The notes beneath the pieces were generated by a model, which was given only the letters and a program-made list of their open reading frames with translations, was not told the origin of the DNA and did not search any database. Position numbers and translations under genes: made by a program. Positions 34,983-43,974 of a stretch of 64,000 nucleotides of DNA are shown piece by piece; position 1 is the first letter of the stretch; every line of letters starts with the position of its first letter. Origin of the DNA: Rubellimicrobium rubrum (GTDB taxonomy: Bacteria > Pseudomonadota > Alphaproteobacteria > Rhodobacterales > Rhodobacteraceae); assembly GCF_006152115.1 (NCBI RefSeq), contig NZ_VDFU01000007.1, positions 142,451 to 206,450 of the forward strand. Direction: 5' to 3'.

Positions 34983-35890
34983 TCATGCCCCTCCACCATT
35001 CGGCACCACTTCACACGCGTCGGTCACAAGGTTGAGGAGGGGCGCTTCAAGCTGCCCTGGACCGGCCCAGACCGCCGGAAAATCCGGCGGCCCGTCAAAG
35101 CGCAGTACGATCATGTTCCCCAGCGTACGACCAGTCAGGTCCTGCATGCCTTGATCATCCCGCAGGGCTGACCGGCGCGGGCCGATGGGCCTGCCCTCGG
35201 ACAAAGCTGAGCAGCCGTTGCATCATCGTGGCATTGCGTTCCGCCAATTTCAGCGCCCGCGTAATCACCCGCTGCAAAGGCTCGTCCGGCAGTCGTCGCC
35301 GCACGATGCCCGGCCCGGCCACGAGAGGGGTGGGCAGCTCGGCGAAGTCAGCCGCGAAGCCGCCAGTCACCCGACCCATCAGGCTCAGACGCTCCATCGA
35401 CTGGCCGTGACCGTGCGCCTGCTGTCCCAGGTCCGCGTCAGGCACCGCGCCGCCCTCGAAGACCCTCGCCAGCAGCCCGGCGGGCCGCCATCCTCTCCTA
35501 TGACGGGCATGTAGTTCAGATCCACCTCACTCCGCTCGGGGCGGCGATAGGGATGCATGGTGATTCGCATGCCGCGAAACGGAATCGCTCCTCCGGTCAG
35601 GCCGCGCGTCAGCACCACGCGGAGGAAGTTGGCGGCTTCAGCACGGGCATGCCGAGGATGCCCGGATTCAGACCGGGCGCTACCTGGGCACAGCCATCAT
35701 TGTAGATGGGGATGCCCCGTTCACCCCACATGAGAGACATGGGCAAGGGTGCACAGAGCATGACCCCAGCCGCCGTTCAGACATTCTGCGGCCAGTTCTC
35801 GACTGGCCCCGGCAGATGGGTCGACCAGTCGCACGCTGCGATCAGGTCGGCATTTTCTCCCTCAGTTATCGGGAGGCTGGGCCCCGCGCC
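34983..35890 (-). pseudogene. Decayed PAS-type sensor histidine kinase
   Basis: Read from 35890 down, three frames join into one kinase-like protein. The N-terminal PAS family hallmark CDWSTHLPGPVENWPQ is interrupted by an in-frame TGA at 35779-35777 and then continues TAAGVMLCAPLPMSLMWGE and IPIYNDG. A deletion follows, then the PAS end RITMHPYRRPE..DLNYMPVIGEDG (frame of 35385-35618). A frameshift near 35450 leads to the dimerisation segment with GRVTGGFAADF, where the family has GGxAHDF: the phospho-acceptor His is Ala. A second frameshift near 35170 leads to LLNLVTDACEVVPNGG, the N-box region, where it stops. The rest of the ATPase domain is gone. It is clearly dead. Confidence 0.8.
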
Positions 35891-36421
35891 TTCGAGCCGT
35901 GCCTGCGGGTAAGGGTCACTTCGCTAGTGGCTCGCTCCGCCGATGACAGGCCGTCCCGTGTACATCCTGACGAAGAAGCGAGCAGGCAGGACCTCGGCGG
36001 CTAGCGAGCAATGCCCCGCGCCCCGCCCGATAGAACAAGGCCCGCGCAGGGCACCAGGTCGGGAAGGGGACTTCAGCTTGGGCACGGTTAGCCACCCTGT
36101 GGGCGCTTCTACCGCCCAGCAACGCTGGCTAGGGTGCGCGACAGGGTGCAAGCAGGCCTCAGACCGCTCTTTCCTTTCTCGTGCGTGAGCAGGCTGGACC
36201 AGCGAGGGACAGACGGCGGTCCACCGAACCTCATCTCGATATGATCGCTCATAGAACTAGGCTGATATCCATCCTCCACACCGCGGATACCGCCTCTCCC
36301 GCCATCGATGAGGCGACACCGACGAACGGAGCGCTGGTCGCACGCCAGAGCGGGCCTTCGTCGCTCAGAGCCCGATCTCGGGCCGGCGCCACACGGACGC
36401 TGGATAGCACCCTGCCCCGCC
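35891..36421. other. Gene-free region
   Basis: About 530 bases with no gene that I can support. Short frames on both strands are rich in Arg, Ser, Pro and Gly, as expected of non-coding GC-rich DNA. It may hold the lost upstream part of the decayed kinase locus. Confidence 0.4.
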
Positions 36422-37237
36422 CTAGAAGCCGAGCGTCCGCATGAGAGCCCGGTTCGTCGCAACGGCAGTCGCAGGATCGGCTGCCGCCTCGTCCGACTCT
36501 TCCTCGACCACGACCCAGTGATTGAAGCGCGGGGCTTCGTTCAGCACCTCGAGCACGGCCCCGATGTCGCACCCTCCCTGCCCCAGCATGGCCCATCGTC
36601 CCCGGGCGTCGGCATCCTTGAGGTGAAGGTATCGGATCCGGTCCCGATGGGCCCGCAAGGTGTCGAAAATGTCCGCGTGACCCCGCAGAATATGCCCTGT
36701 GTCCGGAACCCATCCCACACTATCCCTGTCCAGAAGCGAGAACATCCGGTCATAGTCAGCCCGATCAAACAGAAGCGTGTTGCGATGGGAGCTTGGATGA
36801 ATCGCCACTTCGACACCCACTGTCGCTCCCAACATGGCCGTCCGATTGTAGATCTCGGCGGCCACCGCGAGCTTGTCATCCCTGGGTCCGCCAGTCACGG
36901 CAGTCGCCGATCCGAGCGAGATTACGGCACCCGGGAAGTGCGCGACGAAGTCGAGCCAGTGCCGCAGGCCTTCCAGGTCCCCCTCCGCTCGGTCCCGCTC
37001 AGTGAAGCCGCTTGCCGACGACACGGCGACCGCGACCAGCTCGAGTCGATGGCGGTCCAGAGTGCAGGCTAACCCGCCCGGATCATCGCTGTAGCAGCCG
37101 AGCATCGCGTCGCTGATCTCGATCCCGGCGTAGCCTGCGGCAGCGATCGCCCCAATCACGTCATCGGGCCTGTCCCGCCATGCCGGCCCGAGCATTTCCC
37201 AGGTGTAGGTCTGGCAGGCTATCCTAAGGTCCTTCAA
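36422..37237 (-). CDS. Sugar phosphate isomerase/epimerase (AP endonuclease family 2 TIM barrel)
   Basis: This 271-residue xylose-isomerase-like TIM barrel has GYAGIEISDAM near residue 33, GVEVAIHPSSHRN in the middle, VGWVPDTGHILRGH and IRYLHLKDADARGRW toward the C-terminus, carrying the usual metal-binding Glu, Asp and His. The nearest families are IolE/IolI/Hyi-like isomerases and epimerases. It stands alone, transcribed leftward, with no sugar genes adjacent, so the substrate is unknown. Confidence 0.82.
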   Translation of the reverse strand: MKDLRIACQTYTWEMLGPAWRDRPDDVIGAIAAAGYAGIEISDAMLGCYSDDPGGLACTLDRHRLELVAVAVSSASGFTERDRAEGDLEGLRHWLDFVAHFPGAVISLGSATAVTGGPRDDKLAVAAEIYNRTAMLGATVGVEVAIHPSSHRNTLLFDRADYDRMFSLLDRDSVGWVPDTGHILRGHADIFDTLRAHRDRIRYLHLKDADARGRWAMLGQGGCDIGAVLEVLNEAPRFNHWVVVEEESDEAAADPATAVATNRALMRTLGF

Positions 37238-37802
37238 GGCATCCCTCGTGCGCTTACGCGGAAGATGAGCACCGATCCGACAACCTGTCCATCCAACGGC
37301 GGGTTTGAAGCCATCTTGATTCCGCCCGTCTGACCATGGCAGCCCGTCCTGACGATGCCGGGTCCCTGGGACGTCGCATCCGATTGCCCGTTGCGACGGG
37401 CGCCGAACCCGTCACCACTCGCCCTGCTCTGGTAGAGGCGAATGGTTCAGTCTGGGACTCAGGCGGCGCGGGTAGACGAAGTCTACGATCATCAAAATCG
37501 GTCGGAAGCAGATCACGTGGGTCAGTCGGCCCCGGGCACCGGCGCAAATCGATACCAGGCAGTCAGGCCAAATCTCATTAACGTTGATGAGTAAATCAGG
37601 ACGTATCTTCAAACTCTGGTAGGACACATAGAGTAGGTCAGTGGTTGACGTGAGGGTCAGAAGACCCCCGAGCCATCGTCCAGCCCTGCGGCGTGAGCCG
37701 GCGGTAGGGCGGACCGGGGGGTACGTCCCGATACCCCAGTCGACGCTCGGAAATCCGTTCAACAACAATTGTGCCGCGCTGGCCGCGGCAGGAGTTCGTG
37801 TC
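37238..37802. other. Upstream region of the chemoreceptor gene
   Basis: These 565 bases lie between divergent genes. The stretch 37570-37635 is relatively AT-rich and contains an imperfect palindrome, CTCAT (37574-37578) with ATGAG (37587-37591) around TAACGTTG, a plausible regulator site. No gene is supported; the chemoreceptor frame is open to 37641 but its real start is at 37803. Confidence 0.4.
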
Positions 37803-39485
37803 GTGCCCGATACCTCCACTCGCCGCAGGAGCCGACTGCAGAGCATCGTCGTCCGCATCATCCTCATCCAAGGGCTGAGTTTCATCGCCATGATCGCGAT
37901 CACGGCTGCGAGTTTCTGGGGCAACAACGAGATCGCGTGGCGCATGAAGTCGGTGCATCAGGATCGGGTGGTGCCACTCGTCCAGATCCGCAACGTGGCC
38001 GACACCTACGCCGTCGAGGCTCCGCTCGCCCTGAGGACCGCCTTCACGGAAACACCGGACTGGCCCGAGATCCAACGGCGACTGTCAGAGGCGCGGCAGG
38101 TCGGCTCGACTAATTGGGACGCCTATCTCGCGACTTACCTGACGGAGGACGAGAAGCGTCTGATCGCGGAGGTGGCTGTCACCAAGGTGGATGCCGATGC
38201 CGCGCTGGACAGATTGCAACGAATTGCCGAGGCGCGCGATCCGGCGAAGGCACGGCAGATCCTCGAGGACATCTACTTTCCCCAGATCGCCCCGCTGCGC
38301 GAAACGCTCGGACGTCTTTCGGGCTATCAGGAGGCAGAGGCCGAACGTCTCACCAGGACCGGGCTTGCGCTCTCCGAAACGATAGCAAAAGGCACCGCGG
38401 CCCTGAGCGTCACTATGATCGTGCTGTCGCTGGTGTTGGTGCTCGTTTTCGGCGCGCGGCTTCGGCGGAGGCTTGGCACGGCGGTGGACCTGGCCGAACG
38501 GGTTGCGTCTGGCGACCTTCGCACATTGGCTGCCATTTCTCGGGACGAGGTAGGCGACGTCTGCGCTGCGCTGAACCGGATGGTCGAGCAACTACGGGGC
38601 GTGGTCGGTCAGGTGACCGAAGCCTCCGAGCGGATGGCCGCAGGATCAGACGAACTCGCCGCCACCGCGCAGCAGCTGAGCCAAGGCGCCACCGAGCAGG
38701 CGGCCTCGACCGAAGAGGCCTCTGCGACCGTGGAACAGATGGCCGCAAGCATCCGGCAAACGGCCCACAGCGCCGAGGCCAGCAAAGCCATGGCCCGGCA
38801 ATCACTGGAGAGCGCTCGAGAGGTGGGCCGGTTGGCTGCAGGATCACTGGACAGCTCCGAGGCGATCGCGAAGCAGATCCTCGTCATCCAGGAGATCGCG
38901 CGGCAGACCGACCTCCTTGCCCTCAACGCCGCCGTAGAGGCCGCCCGGGCCGGGGAACACGGGCGCGGCTTCGCCGTCGTGGCCTCCGAGGTCCGCAAGC
39001 TGGCGGAGCGCAGCCGGACCGCGGCCGTCGAGGCGGCACAACTCTCGGCCCGAACCATGGCCGGCACACGGGAAACAGGGCCGAAGCTGCAGGTCCTGAT
39101 GAATGACATGGAGCAGACGGCCCAGTACGTCGCCCAGATCTCGAACGCCAACCACGAGATGGCGGGCGGCGCTGGGCAGATGGTTCAAGCGATCGAGCAA
39201 CTGAACGACGTCACCCAGCAGAACACCGCGGCCTCTGAACAGGTGTCCGGGACGGCTGTCAATCTGGCCAGCCGAGCGCATGGCCTCCTGACCGCGATGA
39301 GCTTTTTTCGTTTGGAAGCCAAACCGGAGCTGGCGCCCGGTCAGCGCAACCACCGAGTGCAGCCCCAGGCCAGGTCCCAACCCGTGACTAACTCGATGAG
39401 GCCGGCCCAGAAACTACTGGAGCTGGAGCACGGAAGTGTACCTCGACGAGCTTCGCCGTCGATCCGCCAAGTCGGGGCCGTTTGA
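37803..39485 (+). CDS. Methyl-accepting chemotaxis protein
   Basis: This 560-residue transmembrane chemoreceptor has a first membrane segment at about 17-37, a 4-helix-bundle (Tar/MCP-4HB-like) ligand domain with EIQRRL and [15 protein letters not shown] helices, a second segment at about 197-218, a HAMP domain and a long signalling coiled coil. The hairpin tip [40 protein letters not shown] is canonical for CheA/CheW contact. The GTG at 37803 has an AGGAG about 9 bases upstream and gives a positively charged N-terminus. No che genes are adjacent; the ligand is unknown. Confidence 0.9.
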   Translation: MPDTSTRRRSRLQSIVVRIILIQGLSFIAMIAITAASFWGNNEIAWRMKSVHQDRVVPLVQIRNVADTYAVEAPLALRTAFTETPDWPEIQRRLSEARQVGSTNWDAYLATYLTEDEKRLIAEVAVTKVDADAALDRLQRIAEARDPAKARQILEDIYFPQIAPLRETLGRLSGYQEAEAERLTRTGLALSETIAKGTAALSVTMIVLSLVLVLVFGARLRRRLGTAVDLAERVASGDLRTLAAISRDEVGDVCAALNRMVEQLRGVVGQVTEASERMAAGSDELAATAQQLSQGATEQAASTEEASATVEQMAASIRQTAHSAEASKAMARQSLESAREVGRLAAGSLDSSEAIAKQILVIQEIARQTDLLALNAAVEAARAGEHGRGFAVVASEVRKLAERSRTAAVEAAQLSARTMAGTRETGPKLQVLMNDMEQTAQYVAQISNANHEMAGGAGQMVQAIEQLNDVTQQNTAASEQVSGTAVNLASRAHGLLTAMSFFRLEAKPELAPGQRNHRVQPQARSQPVTNSMRPAQKLLELEHGSVPRRASPSIRQVGAV

Positions 39486-39544
39486 GCCACAGCTTGACTG
39501 ATCAGGCCGATCCTCCAACGCCTGCTCGGCACGTCTCGAGGACA

Positions 39545-39563
39545 GTGCAAGAGGATCTTGCAC
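39545..39563. terminator. Hairpin downstream of the chemoreceptor gene
   Basis: GTGCAAGA and TCTTGCAC form a perfect 8-bp stem around GGA, 60 bases after the chemoreceptor stop. No T-run follows, so terminator status is tentative. Confidence 0.4.
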
Positions 39564-39577
39564 CCTGGCCGAAGAGG

Positions 39578-39675
39578 GCGAGCCAAATGGAGGCATGTCG
39601 GTCCACGCCGACCATCAGCAGTCAAGTCTACAAGGCTTGTGGGCTGAACCTGTGGAAACGAGGGGTCGTTCAACC
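39578..39675 (+). pseudogene. Possible IS630-type transposase fragment
   Basis: A short plus-strand segment translates as ASQMEACRSTPTISSQVYKACGL, followed by a Trp-Lys-Arg run. This resembles the helix-turn-helix part of IS630-family transposases (typically STxTISRIWKAxGLKPxK). No other transposase part and no terminal repeats are visible, so it would be an old remnant. The similarity is judged from memory and may be chance. Confidence 0.3.
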
Positions 39676-40575
39676 TTGCGCGGACGCTCGACTCGCGACG
39701 CTGCAAGCTGTCTTGTTGATCTTCGGGTGCCGGCGGTCGCCCATCCTTCTGCGATGGGCAAGATCCACCTATCGACGGGTCATCCCACCTTTGCGACCGC
39801 GCCAGATCGACGTCGTGCTAGCCCTGCCTTAACGAGGCCATTTCTGCCGATCACACTGTCGCTGAACGAAGAATCAGAATTCCAGCACGCTGCCGGCGCC
39901 AATCGACCCGAGCCATTGTAGCAATTGCGGCCCGGTGCAAGGAGATGGAAGTGCCCGCTTTGGCCCTAGGGACCTAGGCCGATCCAGCCGCTAGGCCTGG
40001 GCAGGACCTTACCGATCCAGCAGGCCTCTGACGTCAGACGGTTTCGGCGAGCGACGCACAGAGCGTCGAACACCGCCGCTGCCCTTCCATGCGCCACGGT
40101 TCAGGGCTTTTGATCCGTCGCGAGCGACTCCTCAAAAGGGGATCCGATGTCGACTGTCTGCGCGTCGGCGTCAAGGCTGGGATCAGAGGCGATCATGAGA
40201 GGTTGATGCATCCGATACCGGAGGTGGTAGTGCCACCCTCCTTCAGGGTGACACGATTCAGATGGTACTAGCCGACTACGGGAACGAGGCGAGGGCCCTC
40301 GGACCGGGCGGAGACCGTGAAATCGATGGTCACTGGTTGTGAACGATTCCTGACGTTCGTCGAAGCGCCTGAAGCAAGGATTCTGACCCTGCGCGCCAAC
40401 TTGGAAACCACTCAGTTCGGGCAAGCCCGCCGCAGGAGTGAGGGAGCCAAGGCCGGCGCCTGTCCGCCGGCTCCCGCCCGCCAGCACGACCGCCAGGGAA
40501 CCGTCACGCCTATCCTCGATTAAGCCGAACATAAAGCCGGCGTCAAAGGCCGCGAGATGGAGAGGCAGGTAGCCC
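39676..40575. other. Gene-free region
   Basis: About 900 bases with no supportable gene. Frames on both strands are short or low-complexity and carry no motif that I recognise. Together with the possible transposase fragment it looks like degraded DNA. Confidence 0.4.
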
Positions 40576-41580
40576 ATGGACGACATTGACACCTCACGAC
40601 GTGCGTTCGTTACCACGGCAGGCGTTGCGCTGGCTGCAGGCGCTGCGGCCACAGCGGCTGGACCCGCCCGGGCACAGGAGCAGAACGCCCCGGGCGCGCC
40701 GACCGCGCCGCGCGCAGCCAACTACCCGAAGCCGCCCTTCCCCGAGCAAAGCCAGCCCTGGCCGGGCCTCGCGTCGCGCATGGAGCCGCGACCCGACCAT
40801 GGCGAAGAGAGCTATCGCGGCTCGGGCCGGCTTGCGGGCAAGCGCGCGCTCATCACCGGTGGCGACAGCGGAATCGGGCGGGCAGCCGCCATCGCCTACG
40901 CGCGCGAAGGCGCCGCGGTGGTGATCAACCACCTTCCGGAGGAGGAGCCCGACGCTGCCGAGGTCCGCGACCTCCTGACCAGCGAAGGCCACACCGTCAT
41001 TTCCATGCCCGGCGACCTGCGCGACGAGGCGTTTTGCCGCCAGTTGGTGGAGGACGCAGCGCGCGAGTTGGGCGGCCTCGACATCCTCGTCAACAACGCC
41101 GCCCGCCAGCAGGCGCTAGCCACCTTTGAGGAGATCTCGCCCGAGGAGTTCGACGCCCATTTCAAGACCAACGTCTACGCCCCCTTCTGGCTCACCCAGG
41201 CAGCGGTCCCGCTCATGGGCCAAGGCAGCGCGATCGTGTTCACCTCGTCCGAACAGGCGGCCAATCCATCGCCCGAGATCCTGCATTACGCCATGACGCG
41301 CGCTGCGGTACTGAACTTCGCCAAAGGGCTCGCCAAGAGCCTCGCGCCGCGCGGCATCCGCGTGAACGCGGTGGCGCCTGGGCCATTCTGGACCCCGCTA
41401 CAGGTGTCGGGTGGCGCCCTGCCCGAGAAACTGGTCACCTTCGGCTCCCAAACCCCGCTTGGCCGTCCTGGCCAGCCTGCCGAGATCGCGGGGCTTTACG
41501 TGGCTGCGGTCGACCCGGCCCTCAGCTACTCGACGGGGCAGATCTTCGGCGCAACAGGGGGTGGAGGCCAGCCGGCCTGA
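40576..41580 (+). CDS. Tat-exported SDR-family oxidoreductase with altered catalytic Lys
   Basis: This 334-residue protein begins with a twin-arginine signal (DTSRRAFVTTAG, then an Ala-rich hydrophobic run to about residue 33). An SDR domain of the YhdF/YhxC (general stress protein 39-like) type follows: cofactor loop TGGDSGIGRA (94-103), NNAA and TSSEQAA with the catalytic Ser. The active-site motif is Tyr238-Ala-Met-Thr-Arg242, so the catalytic Lys of the YxxxK motif is Arg. A linker rich in Pro precedes the fold, as in the family. Cytoplasmic in most relatives, it appears to be exported folded with its cofactor. A stress-related role is inference. Confidence 0.82.
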   Translation: MDDIDTSRRAFVTTAGVALAAGAAATAAGPARAQEQNAPGAPTAPRAANYPKPPFPEQSQPWPGLASRMEPRPDHGEESYRGSGRLAGKRALITGGDSGIGRAAAIAYAREGAAVVINHLPEEEPDAAEVRDLLTSEGHTVISMPGDLRDEAFCRQLVEDAARELGGLDILVNNAARQQALATFEEISPEEFDAHFKTNVYAPFWLTQAAVPLMGQGSAIVFTSSEQAANPSPEILHYAMTRAAVLNFAKGLAKSLAPRGIRVNAVAPGPFWTPLQVSGGALPEKLVTFGSQTPLGRPGQPAEIAGLYVAAVDPALSYSTGQIFGATGGGGQPA

Positions 41581-42430
41581 GGTCGAAGGAGCGCCCCAAC
41601 CACATGGTCGGGTGATTTGTGGACGCTCCCTGATGCCCGGTGCGCCTGATCGTGCCAGGTGGACCCGGGAAGCCGGGACCTGGGCCGGATCGTCCTTCTG
41701 AGTAACCGCGGACACCGCAGACGCGGTCCAGGCCAACAGCAAGCCGTCGCGCGCGGCTTGCCGTGCCGCGCCCGCTACTGCCCCGGCAGCACCACGGAGT
41801 ATGAGAGTATTGCCAAGATCCAGCGCGAGCCGATCACATTCCGCATGGCAGTACGTTCGTATGCTGGACATCCCCAGTAGGCTCCATTGTCGGGGCCTAA
41901 CTCCATTCGCAGTGTGCCCGCCCGAGAGGAGGGGCAACGTCAGGTCTTCTGAACCTTACCTGCAAGCCGCGTTCTGCTGAACCCGATTGCCATTATCGTG
42001 CGTGCCAGCTGGGATGGCCGATCAGGTCTACAAAGGCGGAGTGGTTGCAAGCGCAAGATCCAGCTCAGCGCACCGGTAGGTCTCATGGCCTGCACACTGG
42101 CTACAGTGGGACCGTGGCCCGCAACGAGATGGCCTGTTCGGACACGGCTACCCTGTCCTGGGGCGAAAGGCCCGCGGGTTGTGTTCCGGAGCGGATGACG
42201 GATGAGACTTGCAGATCACGTCCATAGGCAGATGCGTTTGGCCGAGGGATGTGACGACCAAGTCCCGCCCTCACCTGGATTCCCGAGACGGGACTTCTCC
42301 CATTAGCACCCCACATTCGGGAACCCCGAATGAGTGGTAGTCTTGCGCACTGGCACCTCGGGTCAGGTAAGGGCTTTGCAGGGACATTTCAGATCACGGC
42401 ACCGCTGTCTGTCCGCCGGGTTCGTCCTTC
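41581..42430. other. Gene-free region
   Basis: These 850 bases hold no gene that I can support. One perfect hairpin is visible: CATTCGGG (42314-42321) with CCCGAATG (42325-42332) around AAC, possibly a terminator for the minus-strand gene that ends at 42431. A weaker pair, GGAGCG with CGCTCC, flanks 41590-41630 just after the SDR gene. Confidence 0.4.
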
Positions 42431-42856
42431 TCAGGCCGTCCAGGGGCGAACGGATGCACCTATTGCGCCCAAGGCTGGCTCGTCCCGGGCCAACTCGGCG
42501 AACAGCGCCTGCAACCACTGGAATGGGACGACGGCGATGTGGCCCAGCTCCGCGCGAAGGTCGGCAGAGCCAGCATAGGCCAGTGCGGCGACTTGCAATT
42601 GGCGGTAAGCGCGCGCGTCCTCGGCCTTCAGTCGGCGAAGGACACGCGCGGTCAGGCCGAGCCGGGGCAACGACAAGGCGATACTCATGCAGGCTGCAAT
42701 GTCCATAAGGATATAGTCGCCATCGCACTGGCAGGTCAGCCCCAAGGGCGTCATGGCCAGCAACCGCATCCGCTGGGCATGTTCGTCATAGGCCAGCTGA
42801 AAGGCTCGCGAGAGGCGGCGGGCTTGATGAACCGTGAAGTCGGCGATGACCGCCAT
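42431..42856 (-). CDS. Hypothetical protein, about 141 residues
   Basis: This gene encodes a soluble, Ala/Leu/Arg-rich, mainly helical protein (MAVIADFTVHQARRLSRAFQ...). Its body resembles no family that I can name. A Cys pair occurs in LTCQCDGDYI. The ATG at 42856 has an AGGAA site upstream; the frame extends to 42931, but that part lacks a ribosome site. It is first-codon consistent with the local high GC3, so it is likely to be real. It lies in the same orientation as the DUF1127 gene upstream. Confidence 0.6.
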   Translation of the reverse strand: MAVIADFTVHQARRLSRAFQLAYDEHAQRMRLLAMTPLGLTCQCDGDYILMDIAACMSIALSLPRLGLTARVLRRLKAEDARAYRQLQVAALAYAGSADLRAELGHIAVVPFQWLQALFAELARDEPALGAIGASVRPWTA

Positions 42857-42940
42857 TCTCAGCGTTCCTGTCGGACATGGCACTGGGCTCGGTTTGGACC
42901 CGGAGGGAGGGTGAGTGAGGCTGGATTGCACCCCACCCGG

Positions 42941-43144
42941 TCAGCGCCGCTCAAGATGCTCGGTCGCCTGCAATAGGCCGATGTCGTCCAGCAGGTAAGG
43001 CGGCAGATCCCGCAGTTGGCGGGACGAACGGCGCTTGTCCTGGCGCGCCGCCCACCAGCGCACCAGTGATGCCGGCTGGAACCGGAGTGCCGAGACTGCC
43101 CGCTCTTCCGGAGAGCGCCTGCTGAAGGAGACCACGTCGGACAT
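42941..43144 (-). CDS. DUF1127 (YjiS-like) small protein
   Basis: This 67-residue Arg-rich protein has the DUF1127 core SSRQLRDLPPYLLDDIGL near its C-terminus, preceded by an RWWAARQDKR basic stretch. In other alphaproteobacteria, small DUF1127 proteins affect phosphate and carbon metabolism and RNA turnover. Upstream, 75-113 bases before the ATG, are four TGTCA-type repeats at 11-base spacing, which look like a Pho box. Phosphate-starvation control is therefore a testable inference. Confidence 0.82.
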   Translation of the reverse strand: MSDVVSFSRRSPEERAVSALRFQPASLVRWWAARQDKRRSSRQLRDLPPYLLDDIGLLQATEHLERR

Positions 43145-43219
43145 GAGATCTGCACCCCTGGTCTTGCCGGCCAGTCCAAGGCGGAGCGGCTCGGTTGGCG
43201 GGCTGCTACAGGCCTGCTA

Positions 43220-43257
43220 TCACAACTCCCTGACAAATCCCTGACGGTTCGGTGACA
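43220..43257 (-). promoter_or_regulatory. Four-fold 11-bp repeat resembling a Pho box
   Basis: On the plus strand TCACA, TGACA, TGACG and TGACA start at 43220, 43231, 43242 and 43253, exactly 11 bases apart. Read on the minus strand these are TGTCA, CGTCA, TGTCA and TGTGA, as in tandem PhoB half-sites (CTGTCAT-type 7-mers every 11 bases). The array lies upstream of the DUF1127 gene and overlaps the ATG at 43257 of a plus-strand frame. Confidence 0.6.
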
Positions 43258-43361
43258 TGAAACCGGATTCGACGCGGTGCAGGGCCGGACAGAGGCGGGC
43301 CATCCGCGGGTCCCGGTCCGATGCCCCAGTTCGCACGGAGAGCGGGCGGGCGGCCCGAAGG

Positions 43362-43556
43362 ATGGCGGTCAAGGTGCTAGCCGGTGGCGCCGTGCTGGCC
43401 ACCGGGCTGTCTGCTGCCGGGCAAAGCCGAATGAAGGACGTGACGGGCATGGTCCGCGAGGCGTTCGAGAGGAGTGCTCGATTTGCGCGAGCCGGACTTG
43501 GCAGAGACCGCCAGATCGAAGAGGACCGGAAACGCGGTGCCCTGAACGGAGGCTGA
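43362..43556 (+). CDS. Possible small protein, about 64 residues
   Basis: This frame begins MAVKVLAGGAVLATGLSAAG, a short hydrophobic start that could be a signal or membrane segment, then becomes charged (RKRGALNGG end). The longer version from 43257 overlaps the 11-bp repeat array and is less likely. The GAAGG lies too close to the ATG for a normal Shine-Dalgarno. I do not recognise it, and it may be spurious. Confidence 0.35.
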   Translation: MAVKVLAGGAVLATGLSAAGQSRMKDVTGMVREAFERSARFARAGLGRDRQIEEDRKRGALNGG

Positions 43557-43722
43557 CCCGTTGACCGAGGGCGACCACAGGGCCGATCGGCTTCACGAGC
43601 CTGGCTCAACTCTTCACGCGCCCGATACAAACGTCCGTGAGGATGAGCTCGGAGCGACCGTCGTCATCGGCCCGTTACATGTAGTGCTCAGGCCTGATCC
43701 ATCATCAGCCGGAGACGTAATC

Positions 43723-43968
43723 ATGGACCAGTGCCGAACCTGCCGAGAGGTGGTTCCGCAAGGCGCCAAGACCTGCGGCGACTGCGCCGATTACGAGAGG
43801 GCAACCCGCATCGCCTGCCGCGTCCTTGACGACTGCGACGTGCACAGCGGAGTTCTGGCCGCCTCCATTGGGGCCGAGATCGTCAAAGAAGTCTTGGTGC
43901 GTCGTCGTCTTAAGGCTGAGCCCTCCCCGTTGGCCCCTTCCGAGCCTCAGGCAAGCCACGCGGCCTGA
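43723..43968 (+). CDS. Small zinc-ribbon-like protein
   Basis: This 81-residue protein begins MDQCRTCREVVPQGAKTCGDC: two CxxC pairs 12 residues apart, a zinc-ribbon-like knuckle, followed by a helical part (SGVLAASIGAEIVKEVLVRRR) and a Pro/Ser tail. GGAG lies upstream of the ATG. The open frame to 43561 (TTG) is less likely. It converges on ppk2, with its stop 6 bases from the ppk2 stop. Function is unknown. Confidence 0.5.
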   Translation: MDQCRTCREVVPQGAKTCGDCADYERATRIACRVLDDCDVHSGVLAASIGAEIVKEVLVRRRLKAEPSPLAPSEPQASHAA

Positions 43969-43974
43969 TGCGGC

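Noticed and set aside
37570..37595. CtrA-type TTAA-N7-TTAA site before the chemoreceptor gene
   Set aside because: Only one TTAA half is present at the needed spacing; the imperfect palindrome there does not fit CtrA.
40101..40721. 206-residue minus-strand frame
   Set aside because: It runs antisense over the Tat signal of the SDR and into a gap; composition is Ala/Arg/Gly-rich noise.
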